This document shows, one piece after another, positions 24,479 through 32,280 of a stretch of 39,254 bases of DNA; within the stretch, counting starts at the first letter, position 1, and the number at the start of each line of letters is the position of its first letter. The notes below the pieces were generated by a model, which was given only the letters and a program-made list of their open reading frames with translations, was not told the DNA's origin and searched no databases. The stretch spans positions 1 to 39,254 of the forward strand of contig CALXDM010000015.1 in NCBI GenBank assembly GCA_944387065.1, in the 5' to 3' direction. The position numbers and the translations under genes are program-made. The stretch comes from an uncultured Oscillospiraceae bacterium (GTDB taxonomy: Bacteria; Bacillota; Clostridia; Oscillospirales; Oscillospiraceae).

Positions 24479-26206
24479 ATGGATTATAGGGAGCAATACC
24501 GCCGCTGGCTGGCCGCCCCCGCCCTGTCTGCTCAGGAGAAGGCGGAGCTGGAGGCCATCGCGGGGGACGAGAAGGAGATCGAGTCCCGCTTTTTCAGCCA
24601 GCTGGCTTTTGGCACCGCCGGCCTGCGGGGCACCATGGGGGTGGGGTTGTACCGGATGAACATCCACGTCATCCGCCACGCCACCCAGGCCTTTGCCCAG
24701 GTCGTTCTGGATGAGGGGCCGCAGGCCGCCGTCCGGGGGGTGACGGTGTGCTTTGACTGCCGCAACCACTCCGACGAGTTTGCCCGGGAGGCCGCCTGCG
24801 TCATGGCGGCCAACGGCATTCCCGTGCGGCTGTTTGACGCGCTGCGCCCTACCCCTGAGCTGTCCTTTGCCATTCGGGAATACGGCTGCATCGCCGGCAT
24901 CAACATCACCGCCAGCCACAACCCCAAGGAGTACAACGGCTATAAGGTCTACTGGTCCGATGGGGCCCAGCTGCCCCCCCGCCATGCCGATGAGGTGGCC
25001 AGGAAGATGGGGGAGCTGGACGTGTTTGACAGCGTCAAGACCATGGGATATGACCAGGCCTTGGCCGATGGGCTTATCACCCTCATGGGGGCGGAGACGG
25101 ATGAGAAGTTCCTGGCCAATGTCATGGGTCAGGTTAACGATAAGGGGGCGGTGGAGGAGGTGGCTGACACCTTCAAAATGGTGTTTACCCCCTTCCACGG
25201 CGCGGGCTACAAGCTCATCCCCGAGGCGCTGCGCCGCCTGGGCATGAAGCACGTGCTGTGCGTCAGCCAGCAGATGGAGCTGGATGGCAACTTCCCCACC
25301 GTGGCCTCCCCCAACCCGGAAAATCCCGAGGGCTTTGCCCTGGCCGTGGAGCTGGCCCAGCGGGAGGGAGCCGACTTCATCCTGGGCTCCGACCCGGACG
25401 CCGACCGGGTGGGCATTATGGTCAACACGGGCGGCGGCAGATTCCAGACCCTCACCGGCAACCAGACCGGTGTACTGCTGCTGGACTACCTCATCGGGGC
25501 TAGGAAGCGCGCAGGGAAAATGCCCGCCAATCCCGTGGCCCTCAAGACCATCGTCACCACTGAGATGGCCCGGAAGGTGGCCCAGGTCAACGGCCTGGCC
25601 TGCTACGACACCTTCACCGGCTTCAAGTTCCTGGCCGAGCGCAAGGACCGGCTGGAGGGGGCGGGACAGGGCAAGGTGATCTTCGCCTACGAGGAGTCCT
25701 ACGGCTATATGCTGGGTGACTACGTCCGGGACAAGGACGCGGTCACCGCCGCGGTGGCCCTGACCGAGATGGCGGCCTGGTACGCGGGGCAGGGCATGAC
25801 GCTGTATGACGCGCTGCTGGCCCTATATGAAAAGTACGGTCACTACGGGGAAAGGACCCTGAACCTGGTGATGCCCGGCCTGGATGGGCTGCGGAAGATG
25901 GCCGACCTGATGGCCGGTCTGCGCTCCGATCCTCCTCGGGAGATCGGAGGGGCACAGGTGGTCTGCTGGAAGGACTATCAGGACGGCAGCGTGGTGGACG
26001 CCCAGACGGGGGAGAGATCGGCCATGGAGCTGTCCGGCTCCAACGTGCTGCGCTACGAGCTGGACGACGGCACGTCCATCCTGGTGCGCCCCTCGGGCAC
26101 CGAGCCCAAGGTGAAGGTGTACCTCCTGGCTCAGGGCCGGGATCAGGCCGACTGCGCGGCCAAGCTGGAGCGGTACAGCGGCTGGGCGGAGGGCTTGCAG
26201 GGATAG
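24479..26206 (+). CDS. pgcA: Phosphoglucomutase / phosphomannomutase (alpha-D-phosphohexomutase)
   Basis: 575-aa enzyme interconverting glucose-1-phosphate and glucose-6-phosphate. Phosphoserine loop TASHNPKEYNGYK (Ser146), metal loop GSDPDADRVG (305-310), sugar-binding loop FAYEESYGYMLG and the phosphate loop LVRPSGTEPKVKVY near the C-terminus are all present. The length near 575 matches PgcA rather than the roughly 450-aa GlmM. ATG at 24479 has AAAGGAGG upstream; the ATG at 24461 precedes that site. It lies close to glgP, separated by an AT-rich island; together they would link glycogen breakdown to glycolysis. Confidence 0.94.
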   Translation: MDYREQYRRWLAAPALSAQEKAELEAIAGDEKEIESRFFSQLAFGTAGLRGTMGVGLYRMNIHVIRHATQAFAQVVLDEGPQAAVRGVTVCFDCRNHSDEFAREAACVMAANGIPVRLFDALRPTPELSFAIREYGCIAGINITASHNPKEYNGYKVYWSDGAQLPPRHADEVARKMGELDVFDSVKTMGYDQALADGLITLMGAETDEKFLANVMGQVNDKGAVEEVADTFKMVFTPFHGAGYKLIPEALRRLGMKHVLCVSQQMELDGNFPTVASPNPENPEGFALAVELAQREGADFILGSDPDADRVGIMVNTGGGRFQTLTGNQTGVLLLDYLIGARKRAGKMPANPVALKTIVTTEMARKVAQVNGLACYDTFTGFKFLAERKDRLEGAGQGKVIFAYEESYGYMLGDYVRDKDAVTAAVALTEMAAWYAGQGMTLYDALLALYEKYGHYGERTLNLVMPGLDGLRKMADLMAGLRSDPPREIGGAQVVCWKDYQDGSVVDAQTGERSAMELSGSNVLRYELDDGTSILVRPSGTEPKVKVYLLAQGRDQADCAAKLERYSGWAEGLQG

Positions 26207-26221
26207 TTGTTAGCATTAGAA

Positions 26222-26273
26222 AAGAGAAGTGAGTACACTCCAGACTCTGGCTGCGTCTCACTTCTCTTCTTCC
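26222..26273. terminator. Bidirectional terminator
   Basis: AAGAGAAGTGAG (26223-26234) and CTCACTTCTCTT (26258-26269), 12-bp arms with a small internal CCAGA/TCTGG hairpin in the loop. TTCTTCC follows on plus and TTTTC on minus. It ends pgcA and the facing small gene. Confidence 0.82.
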
Positions 26274-26282
26274 TGATTGAAT

Positions 26283-26471
26283 TTAGTCTCCCCCGGCTTG
26301 CCCGGCACTTCCCGGCATATGTTCTAACGCAAACGCCACGCATTGATTGATAAATTCACTACGGCTGAGTTTATATACTCCCGCCAGCCGATCCACCTTC
26401 TCTAAAATTTCCTGCTCCATGCGAATGGTGAACTGTTCCTTTCTATATTGCTTCGGAATAAACTCTGCCAT
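26283..26471 (-). CDS. Small ribbon-helix-helix DNA-binding protein
   Basis: 62 aa. The segment KEQFTIRMEQEILEKVDRL (beta strand plus helix 1) and YKLSRSEFINQCVAFALEHM (turn plus helix 2) fit the ribbon-helix-helix pattern of CopG/Arc repressors and type II antitoxins. ATG at 26471 has GAGGTG 6 nt upstream; a GTG at 26480 lies inside that site. An inverted repeat GCATAT...ATATGC upstream may be its operator. No toxin gene is adjacent on the same strand, so it may be an orphan antitoxin or a simple repressor left in a decayed island. Confidence 0.75.
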   Translation of the reverse strand: MAEFIPKQYRKEQFTIRMEQEILEKVDRLAGVYKLSRSEFINQCVAFALEHMPGSAGQAGGD

Positions 26472-26484
26472 CTTACTCACCTCT

Positions 26485-26512
26485 TGACAAGAGCATATCC
26501 CATATTATATGC
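26485..26512. promoter_or_regulatory. Possible operator/promoter of the RHH gene
   Basis: Inverted repeat GCATAT (26493-26498) and ATATGC (26507-26512), overlapping a minus-strand TATAAT (26509-26504). A plus-strand TTGACA sits at 26484-26489. Arms are short and AT-rich, so chance is possible. Confidence 0.35.
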
Positions 26513-26599
26513 TGGATATAGGATTGTATTTCAATTCTAAAATCAATGAACTGCTGAACGCGGACTCTACGGAGGACTTCTCCATCATCCCTGTGGAAT

Positions 26600-26800
26600 C
26601 TGCCCGAAGAGCCCCCGGAACTGGGCAGCTACATCCTGATGAAAGTGCTGGGCACCGATGGAAGAAGCGTGTACTGCGAGCACGGGGCCTACGAGAACGG
26701 CCAGTTCCTGAACTACTTCTATGACGGGGACTGGAAGGTGATCGACCGGCGCATGGTGCTTGGGTGGAGCTACTACCCCTTTGACAACCGTGCCTTCTGA
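26600..26800 (+). pseudogene. Remnant of a small conserved phage/accessory protein
   Basis: A 66-codon open stretch starting LPEEPPELGSYILMKVLG and ending YDGDWKVIDRR...WSYYPFDNRAF before TGA at 26798. It reads like the C-terminal part of a small protein of mobile elements, but it has no start codon or ribosome site at a sensible place and the frame is closed upstream by TGA. A different frame just upstream (from ATG 26509) gives a plausible N-terminus that runs into low-quality sequence, consistent with an old frameshift or deletion. An internal ATG at codon 18 lacks a ribosome site. Confidence 0.5.
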
Positions 26801-26888
26801 ACCAGCGGGGAGGCCCCCCACTCGCACCAAAAGCAGGGGGAATGCCCCCCACCCATCCGCAACGCAATACTGAAAGGATTGTATAAAC

Positions 26889-27197
26889 GTGGCGAAGTTA
26901 CTGTTGTATTTTTATCGAACGCCCTGCGACTTAATTGAATGTCCCCAGTATATTGTTGATGATTTGGACCGCTATGTGCGAAAATTCGATAAATGGCTCT
27001 CAACTGCCGACCACGGCTTATGGGTGCATACTGAATTTGATGACGACGGTTCTGGTTCTGTATGCTTTGATGGGGCGACGTTCGTTGACTGGCTGAATCA
27101 ATACGTATTGGCTGAAGATGACGAGAAAGCTTATTTCGTGGATCGGAACTATCAGTCCAACGAAAATGACAAGAATTATCCACACATATACTTTTAA
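26889..27197 (+). CDS. Hypothetical 102-aa acidic protein
   Basis: GTG start with AAAGGA about 11 nt upstream. The product is acidic and rich in Asp, Tyr and Trp (VDDLDRYVRKFDKWLS; FDGATFVDWLNQYVL; DRNYQSNENDKNYPHIYF). No family recognised, no membrane segment or signal. Base use is clearly more AT-rich than in the neighbouring chromosomal genes, a sign of recent transfer. Small acidic orphans with this look are often immunity proteins or antitoxins, but nothing here proves it. Followed by a strong terminator. Confidence 0.65.
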   Translation: MAKLLLYFYRTPCDLIECPQYIVDDLDRYVRKFDKWLSTADHGLWVHTEFDDDGSGSVCFDGATFVDWLNQYVLAEDDEKAYFVDRNYQSNENDKNYPHIYF

Positions 27198-27215
27198 GAT
27201 GGCCAATTTCAGAAG

Positions 27216-27252
27216 AAAAAACCAGCGGCCCCGATGGGGTCGCTGGTTTTTT
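27216..27252. terminator. Bidirectional terminator between the 102-aa gene and glgP
   Basis: AAAAAACCAGCG / CGCTGGTTTTTT with inner CCCC/GGGG pairing. A-runs and T-runs on both sides make it effective in both directions. Confidence 0.92.
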
Positions 27253-27275
27253 CTCCAATGGGTGGGGGCAGACCC

Positions 27276-29540
27276 TCACCCCAGGCGCCAGATGTCCTGG
27301 TTGTACTGCTGGATGGTGCGGTCGCTGGAGAAGTAGCCGCTCTTGGCGATGTTCACCAGGGCCTTGCGGGCCCAGGCTGAGCGGTTGCCGTAGTCCAGCA
27401 CCGCCCGATCCCGGGTGGCGATATAGTCCTCCACATCCAGCAGGGCCATGAAGTAGTCCTTACCCTTCATGTCCTCCCACAGGGCCCGCAGGTCATCCTC
27501 ATTGCCCAGGGCCAGCAGCTGGGGGGAGACCAGGAAGTCCACCAGGGGCCGCACCCCGTCCCGCTGGTAGTAGTCCCAGGGGTGATAGCCGTTGTGGGCA
27601 TACAGGCCGATGACCTGGTCGCTGTGGGCGCCGAAGGTGTAGATGTTCTCCCCGCCCACCAGCTGGGCGATCTCCACGTTGGCTCCGTCCAGGGTGCCCA
27701 GGGTGAGCGCGCCGTTGGCCATGAACTTCATGTTGCTGGTGCCGCTGGCCTCCTTCGAGGCCAGGGAGATCTGCTCGGACAGGTCGCAGGCGGGGATGAG
27801 CTGCTGGGCCCAGGTGACGTTGTAGTTGGCCACCATGACCACCCGCAGCCAGGGGCGGACCTGGGGGTCGGCCTCGATGAGCTGGCTCAGGCATAGGATC
27901 AGGTGGATGATCCGCTTGGCCATGACGTAGGCGGGGGCGGCCTTGGCCCCGAAGATCACGGTGATGGGCCGTGGGGGCAGCTGGCCGGACTTGATCTCCA
28001 GGTACTTGCGGATGACGTACAGCGCGTTCATCTGCTGGCGCTTGTACTCGTGCAGCCGCTTGACCTGGATGTCGAACAGGGAGTCCGGGTCCAGGCGTAC
28101 CCCCTGCTCCCGCTCCACCGCCTGGCACAGGGCCAGCTTGTTCTCCCGCTTGATCTCCAGCAGCCGGCGCAGCACCTGCCCGTCCCCGGCGAAGCCCAGC
28201 AGGGCCTCCAGCCGGGCCGGGTCGGTGCGCCATTGGGGGCCGGCGCATTGGTCGATGAGCCCGGCCAGCTGGGGGTTGCACGCCTCCAGCCAGCGGCGCA
28301 GGGTGATGCCGTTGGTCTTGTTGTTGAACTTGTAGGGATAGACGTCGGCAAAGGGCTTGAGCTCGGACTGGCACAGGATCTGGGTGTGCAGGGCGGCCAC
28401 GCCGTTGACCGAGTAGCTGTAATGGATGTCCAGATGGGCCATGTGGACGGTGTCGTCCGGCCCGATAATGGCCAGGCGCGGGTCGGGCAGCACCTGCTTG
28501 GCCCGGCGGTCCATCTCCCGCAGGATGGGCTCCAGCTGGGGGGCCACGGTGCGCAGGTAGGACATGGGCCACTTCTCCAGCGCCTCGGCCAGGATGGTGT
28601 GGTTGGTGTAGGCGCAGGCGTGGGCCACCTGGTGCAGCGCCTCGTCCATGGACAGCCCCCGCTCCAGCAGCAGCCGGGTCAGCTCGGGGATGACCATGGA
28701 GGGGTGGGTGTCGTTGATCTGGATGGCCACGTGCTGGCACAGCTGGCGGGGGTCCACTCCCCGATCGTCCAGCTCCGTCAGGATCAGCTGGGCCCCGGCG
28801 GACACCATGAAGTACTGCTGGTACACCCGCAGCAGCCGGCCGTCCTCGTCGCTGTCGTCGGGGTAGAGGAAGCTGGTCAGGCAGTGGGCGATGTCCCGCT
28901 TGTCAAAGCCGATGCCCTGCTGGGGGGCAGGGGCGGGATGCTCCACGTCAAACAGGTGCAGGCGGTTGGCGATGCCCGTGTGGGCGCCGGGCACGGCGAT
29001 GTCCCACAGCACCGCGTCCAGCGTGCCAAAGCCAAAGCGCACCGGGAAGCGTACCCCCGTGGGGATCAACCAGCCCCCCGGCTCGATCCAGGGGTTGGGC
29101 AGCTCCCGCTGCTGGTTGTCGGAAAAGACCTGGCGAAACAGGCCGTAGTGGTAGTTCAAACCCACCCCGTCCCCGGGAAGGCCCAGGGCGGCGATGGAGT
29201 CCAGGAAGCAGGCGGCCAGCCGGCCCAGCCCGCCGTTTCCCAGGGAGGGCTCGGGCTCGGCCTGCTCCACCTCGGCCAGGCTGTGACCCCATTGGCGCAG
29301 CAGTTCGTCGGCCTGGTCGTACAGCCCCAGGGCCAGCAGGTTGTTACTCAGCAGCTTGCCCAGCAGGAACTCCGCCGAGAAGTAGTACAGCTTGCGCTCC
29401 CCCTGGGGGGCGGGACGGCTGGCGGCCTGCTCCTGGGTGAACTGGAGCAGGGCACGGTAGAGCTGGCCGGCGTCGCATTGGTTGGGCTCCAGGCCATACT
29501 TGGCGCGGGTGAGGCGCTGGAGCGGGAGCTGAATATCCAT
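27276..29540 (-). CDS. glgP: Glycogen/starch/maltodextrin phosphorylase
   Basis: 754-aa PLP enzyme releasing glucose-1-phosphate from alpha-1,4-glucans. The N-terminal domain has YYFSAEFLLGKLL, EPSLGNGGLGRLAACFLDS and DGVGLNYHYGLFRQ. The middle has QINDTHPSMVIPELTRLL and YTNHTILAEALEKWP. The C-terminal domain has FDIQVKRLHEYKRQQMN and the PLP-lysine region KEASGTSNMKFMANGAL followed by GTLDGANVEI. ATG at 29540 follows GGAG by 6 nt; the longer in-frame start runs through the next gene and is rejected. It makes the substrate used by the nearby phosphoglucomutase. No other glg genes lie in the window. Confidence 0.96.
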   Translation of the reverse strand: MDIQLPLQRLTRAKYGLEPNQCDAGQLYRALLQFTQEQAASRPAPQGERKLYYFSAEFLLGKLLSNNLLALGLYDQADELLRQWGHSLAEVEQAEPEPSLGNGGLGRLAACFLDSIAALGLPGDGVGLNYHYGLFRQVFSDNQQRELPNPWIEPGGWLIPTGVRFPVRFGFGTLDAVLWDIAVPGAHTGIANRLHLFDVEHPAPAPQQGIGFDKRDIAHCLTSFLYPDDSDEDGRLLRVYQQYFMVSAGAQLILTELDDRGVDPRQLCQHVAIQINDTHPSMVIPELTRLLLERGLSMDEALHQVAHACAYTNHTILAEALEKWPMSYLRTVAPQLEPILREMDRRAKQVLPDPRLAIIGPDDTVHMAHLDIHYSYSVNGVAALHTQILCQSELKPFADVYPYKFNNKTNGITLRRWLEACNPQLAGLIDQCAGPQWRTDPARLEALLGFAGDGQVLRRLLEIKRENKLALCQAVEREQGVRLDPDSLFDIQVKRLHEYKRQQMNALYVIRKYLEIKSGQLPPRPITVIFGAKAAPAYVMAKRIIHLILCLSQLIEADPQVRPWLRVVMVANYNVTWAQQLIPACDLSEQISLASKEASGTSNMKFMANGALTLGTLDGANVEIAQLVGGENIYTFGAHSDQVIGLYAHNGYHPWDYYQRDGVRPLVDFLVSPQLLALGNEDDLRALWEDMKGKDYFMALLDVEDYIATRDRAVLDYGNRSAWARKALVNIAKSGYFSSDRTIQQYNQDIWRLG

Positions 29541-29587
29541 GAAAATCTCCTTTCTGGGGCGGGGGTTGGCCGCCCCCGGGACAGGGA

Positions 29588-30106
29588 TCAGGGTTGGGGA
29601 CCCGGGGGCAGACCCTGGGCCAGAAACAGCCGTCCCCCGCACCGGCAGCGATACCGCTCCGGGTGGTCGACCAGGGGGGAGCGCTTCATCCGGGACAGGC
29701 GCTGGCCACAGCGGCTGCACACCACCAGGTAGCGCACCGGCCGCTGGTCGACCAGGCCCAGGGCCTGGTGGGTATCGGTGGTCTGGATGCAATAGCCATA
29801 GGCCCGGTTCATCTGGGCGGCCCATCCTTTCCAGGCCGGGCCGTGGTTGGCGCAGCCCGGGCAAGTGTGCAGCACTTCGTGGGCCAGCACTTGCAGGATG
29901 GCCTGGTCCCGGGCCGCGCACAGGGCGGCGGCCACCTCGATGACATAGCCCCCACCGGAGGCCCGGCAGCAGCCAAAGCGGGTCTTGGCCCGGCGGTTGA
30001 CCCGCACCTGGGGACAGATGCGGGAGGACACCGGGGCGCCCACAGCGGCGGCTTGGCCGATGGCCTGGGCCAGCAGGGCGTCAAGATGCTGCTGAAGCTC
30101 CGTCAC
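29588..30106 (-). CDS. SprT-like zinc metalloprotease-fold protein
   Basis: 172 aa. Metal motif AHEVLHTCPGCANHGPAW has HEVLH at 76-80 and a third His at 88, the SprT/SprT-like HExxH...H spacing. A C-terminal zinc ribbon has CSRCG and CRCGG pairs. SprT-like proteins include Spartan, which cleaves DNA-protein crosslinks, but bacterial roles are mostly untested. GTG at 30106 has AGGAGA 8 nt upstream; upstream in-frame ATG codons run through AT-rich non-coding sequence. It lies 47 nt before glgP on the same strand, likely co-transcribed. Confidence 0.87.
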   Translation of the reverse strand: MTELQQHLDALLAQAIGQAAAVGAPVSSRICPQVRVNRRAKTRFGCCRASGGGYVIEVAAALCAARDQAILQVLAHEVLHTCPGCANHGPAWKGWAAQMNRAYGYCIQTTDTHQALGLVDQRPVRYLVVCSRCGQRLSRMKRSPLVDHPERYRCRCGGRLFLAQGLPPGPQP

Positions 30107-30395
30107 ATGATCGTCTCCTGATGGGCAAAGGATGGCCCTATCATACCGCAGATGGGAGAAAAAAACAAGCATGGCGGGCCCGCTGGGAAAAATTCGCTGG
30201 CAATCCGGAAAAGTTTGTGAAAAAGTCAAGGATAAATTACAAAAAATCCAGAAAAATTTTTGACGTGTGATATACTGGGTCCGCTCCACTACGGTGGAGC
30301 GGCCTTTTTCGTCCTCTTTCACCGCCTCCAGGGCGTGAAAAACCACCGGAGGCCAAAACCTGGCCCCGGCCGTCCCGCTCCCGCTGTTCAGATTT
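30107..30395. other. Non-coding stretch with AT-rich tract; probable prophage junction zone
   Basis: No gene. 30160-30276 is strikingly AT-rich for this genome. It contains an extended -10 (TGATATACT, about 30268-30276) and then a perfect 9-bp hairpin CCGCTCCAC / GTGGAGCGG (30281-30302) with TACG loop, followed by CCTTTTTC on the plus strand. Beyond it the sequence is GC-rich and featureless up to the transposase stop. The chromosome/prophage boundary probably falls here, but no repeat is available to define it. Confidence 0.5.
30281..30309 (+). terminator. Rho-independent terminator-like hairpin
   Basis: 9-bp perfect stem with tetraloop TACG then CCTTTTTC. It directly follows an extended -10 element, so any transcript from that promoter would be only about 25 nt long. 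It may instead belong to a unit interrupted by the prophage. Confidence 0.65.
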
Positions 30396-31430
30396 TCAGG
30401 CGGCCACGTACTCCTCGAACACGGCCCCGGCGGATCTCCACCCCAGGATCCGGCGCGGATAGTTGTTCATCCACTCCGCCGCCTGGGCCACCTCCGCCTC
30501 CGTCACCTGGTCGAAGTTGGTCCCCTTTGGGAACCACCGCCGCAGGATCCGGTTCATGTTCTCGTTGCTCCCGCGCTCTTGCGGGGAATAGGGGTGGCAG
30601 TAATATATTTTCGTCCTGGGGCGCTTTAGCCTGTATGATCGCTGGAGGCCGTCGCAGTCCATGAACTCGCTGCCGTTGTCCACGGTAATGGTGCGGAACA
30701 CTTCCCGGAACCGCTTTCCCATTCTCCGCTCCACCCGGTTCAGCGCCCGGACCACGCTCTCCGCCGTGTGATCCGGGACCCGGATCACCAGCCCCCACCG
30801 CGTCAGCCGCTCGGTCAGCACCAGCAGGGCCGCCTTTGACCCCACCGGCCCCATAATGCTGTCCATTTCCCAGTGTCCAAACGTATTCCGCGCCCGGACC
30901 TCTGGCGGCCTGTCCTCGATGGTGTCCCCGGGGGCCTCTTTGGCCCGCTCCCGCTGTTCGTAGTCCCGCCGCCGCTCCCCTTTATACAGCAGGTGTTCCT
31001 CCGTCAGTTCCAGGAACACGTCCCCCCGGTATATGTAGGAATAAAGGGTTGTTTCGCAGATATGGGTTTCAAATTCCAGGCCGGCCGCCTCGATATAGGC
31101 CAGCACCGCCCCTGGGGAATAGTGTTCTTCTATGATCTTCCGTTCCACGAAGTTGGCGAAAGCATGATCCCGGCCCAGTTTGATCTCCGGCCCCTTGGCC
31201 CTTAAATGCTCCTGGTACTTCCGCTCCGCCACCTCCGCGCAGTATTCCTCCTGGAATATGTATCCCTCTTTTTGCTGGAGGCATAGGCCCCGTTTAATCT
31301 CGTTGTAAATTGTCTTGACGCATACCCCCAGCATTTCCGCGATTTCCGCAGGCTTTCCCCCGGTTTTCAGCGCCCCCTCGATTTTCAGGCGGTCCTCCCA
31401 CTTTAGATGGTGATACCCTTTGTAGTTCAT
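30396..31430 (-). CDS. IS30 family transposase
   Basis: 344 aa. The N-terminal helix-turn-helix has LKWEDRLKIEGALKTGGKPAEIAEMLG and VCVKTIYNEIKRG. The DDE catalytic core has GHWEMDSIMGP (first Asp), TITVDNGSEF (second Asp) and CHPYSPQERGSNENMNRILRR (Glu), which is the IS30 signature. ATG at 31430 follows AGGGGG; an in-frame ATG at 31505 lies beyond the terminator hairpin and inside the XRE gene end. I see no terminal inverted repeats in the flanks, so it may be a resident phage gene rather than an IS copy. It could serve in phage integration or excision, but that is speculative. Confidence 0.92.
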   Translation of the reverse strand: MNYKGYHHLKWEDRLKIEGALKTGGKPAEIAEMLGVCVKTIYNEIKRGLCLQQKEGYIFQEEYCAEVAERKYQEHLRAKGPEIKLGRDHAFANFVERKIIEEHYSPGAVLAYIEAAGLEFETHICETTLYSYIYRGDVFLELTEEHLLYKGERRRDYEQRERAKEAPGDTIEDRPPEVRARNTFGHWEMDSIMGPVGSKAALLVLTERLTRWGLVIRVPDHTAESVVRALNRVERRMGKRFREVFRTITVDNGSEFMDCDGLQRSYRLKRPRTKIYYCHPYSPQERGSNENMNRILRRWFPKGTNFDQVTEAEVAQAAEWMNNYPRRILGWRSAGAVFEEYVAA

Positions 31431-31449
31431 ATTTTCCCCCTTTGCGCGA

Positions 31450-31480
31450 AAAACGGCCGGCGTGATTTTCACGCCGGCCG
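31450..31480 (-). terminator. Terminator after the XRE gene
   Basis: 12-bp arms CGGCCGGCGTGA / TCACGCCGGCCG, then TTTTTC on the minus strand at 31453-31448. It separates the XRE gene from the transposase gene. Confidence 0.88.
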
Positions 31481-31483
31481 CTC

Positions 31484-31726
31484 TCATTCTTTCCCTAATA
31501 TCCATAGCACGGAAACGCCCAGGACCTCCGCTATTGTGACCACCTCATAATCCGTGACCAGGCGATCCCCCATTTCCATCCGGCTGATCACGTCCCTCTC
31601 CATCGGGACGCCCTCCAGTTGGAGCAGGCGGGCCAGGTCCGTTTGTGACAGCCGTTTTTCCAGCCTCGCCAGGCGTATGCGGTCCCCGCAGATATTCTTT
31701 TTCCCGTGATATAGAAATTTCTTCAC
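31484..31726 (-). CDS. XRE-type helix-turn-helix repressor
   Basis: 80 aa. The HTH is RIRLARLEKRLSQTDLARLL with recognition helix MERDVISRMEMGDRLVTDYE; the end ADVLGVSVLWILG-like (AEVLGVSVLWILGKE) is typical of small clostridial phage repressors. The GTG start at 31726 has GGAGGCG upstream. Two inverted repeats lie in the upstream region (31744-31830) and could be operators. Terminated by a strong hairpin. Likely a lysogeny regulator, based on position in the prophage control region. Confidence 0.88.
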   Translation of the reverse strand: MKKFLYHGKKNICGDRIRLARLEKRLSQTDLARLLQLEGVPMERDVISRMEMGDRLVTDYEVVTIAEVLGVSVLWILGKE

Positions 31727-31743
31727 CGCCGCGCCTCCGTGTG

Positions 31744-31830
31744 GGAATAATCGGACTTTTTCTTAACTTTAGCACGGGATCACTTGAAAACCCGTGGTAA
31801 TAGTCTGAACGAAGAAAAATTGATTATTCC
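31744..31830. promoter_or_regulatory. Inverted repeats upstream of the XRE repressor
   Basis: GGAATAATC (31744-31752) faces GATTATTCC (31822-31830). Nested between them is CACGGG (31773-31778) facing CCCGTG (31791-31796). Possible operator sites for the XRE protein; no clear sigma-A promoter is visible. Confidence 0.4.
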
Positions 31831-31876
31831 AGCGGGGCGCCCTCGGGCGGCCCCTACACCGGCGCGTGTGGTGCCG

Positions 31877-32080
31877 TTACTCTTTCCCCAGGATTTCGTC
31901 CGCCAGGCGGTCCATAGCCGTTTCTATGAACTCATTTAGGCTGCTGTATCCTCCGGCTGCTGCCGCGTCTTTGTATCTCTGCTTTTTTCCTTTCTTTACG
32001 AAAGGGGACAGCCGTTCATAATTTGCGGCCGCATATTTGTTTTTTGCCCTTGTCGCCGCTGTACCTTTATTTCCCTCCAT
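31877..32080 (-). CDS. Arc/RHH-type repressor
   Basis: 67 aa, basic N-terminus (KGTAATRAKNKYAAANYERL) then SPFVKKGKKQRYKDAAAAGG and YSSLNEFIETAMDRLADEIL, the strand-helix-turn-helix layout of Arc-like ribbon-helix-helix proteins common on clostridial phages and integrative elements. The start ATG has GGAGGCG upstream. Its promoter (32111-32139) overlaps the first of three palindromic operators shared with the divergent 178-aa gene, so it most likely represses itself and that gene. Confidence 0.85.
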   Translation of the reverse strand: MEGNKGTAATRAKNKYAAANYERLSPFVKKGKKQRYKDAAAAGGYSSLNEFIETAMDRLADEILGKE

Positions 32081-32110
32081 GATGGGATCGCCTCCTTGCC
32101 TGTTTTCTGT

Positions 32111-32217
32111 ATTATACCTTTCTTTTTGTACTTGTGCAAGTATATATTTTTTACAATTATACTTGTGTAAGTTTGTGCAGTTTACCGCTTGCGTTTATAC
32201 TTGTGTAAGTATATAAT
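32111..32217. promoter_or_regulatory. Divergent promoters with three palindromic operators
   Basis: Minus promoter TTGCAC (32139-32134), 17-nt spacer, TATAAT (32116-32111), serves the RHH gene. Plus promoter TTGCGT (32189-32194), 17-nt spacer, TATAAT (32212-32217), serves the 178-aa gene. Operators: TACTTGTGCAAGTA at 32129-32142, TACTTGTGTAAGTT at 32160-32173 and TACTTGTGTAAGTA at 32198-32211. O1 covers the minus -35 and O3 fills the plus spacer, so one repressor can silence both directions. Confidence 0.85.
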
Positions 32218-32280
32218 AACACTCGTAAGGCAGGGGCGAACAGCCCGGACGAACCACACACGATCAGGAGGGTTTACAAG

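Noticed and set aside
27903..29732. 609-aa plus-strand frame opposite glgP
   Set aside because: Shadow frame in GC-rich DNA; low-complexity Gly/Gln/Leu translation, while the opposite strand encodes a clear phosphorylase.
30300..31520. Complete IS30 insertion sequence
   Set aside because: No matching terminal inverted repeats or target duplication could be seen around the transposase gene.
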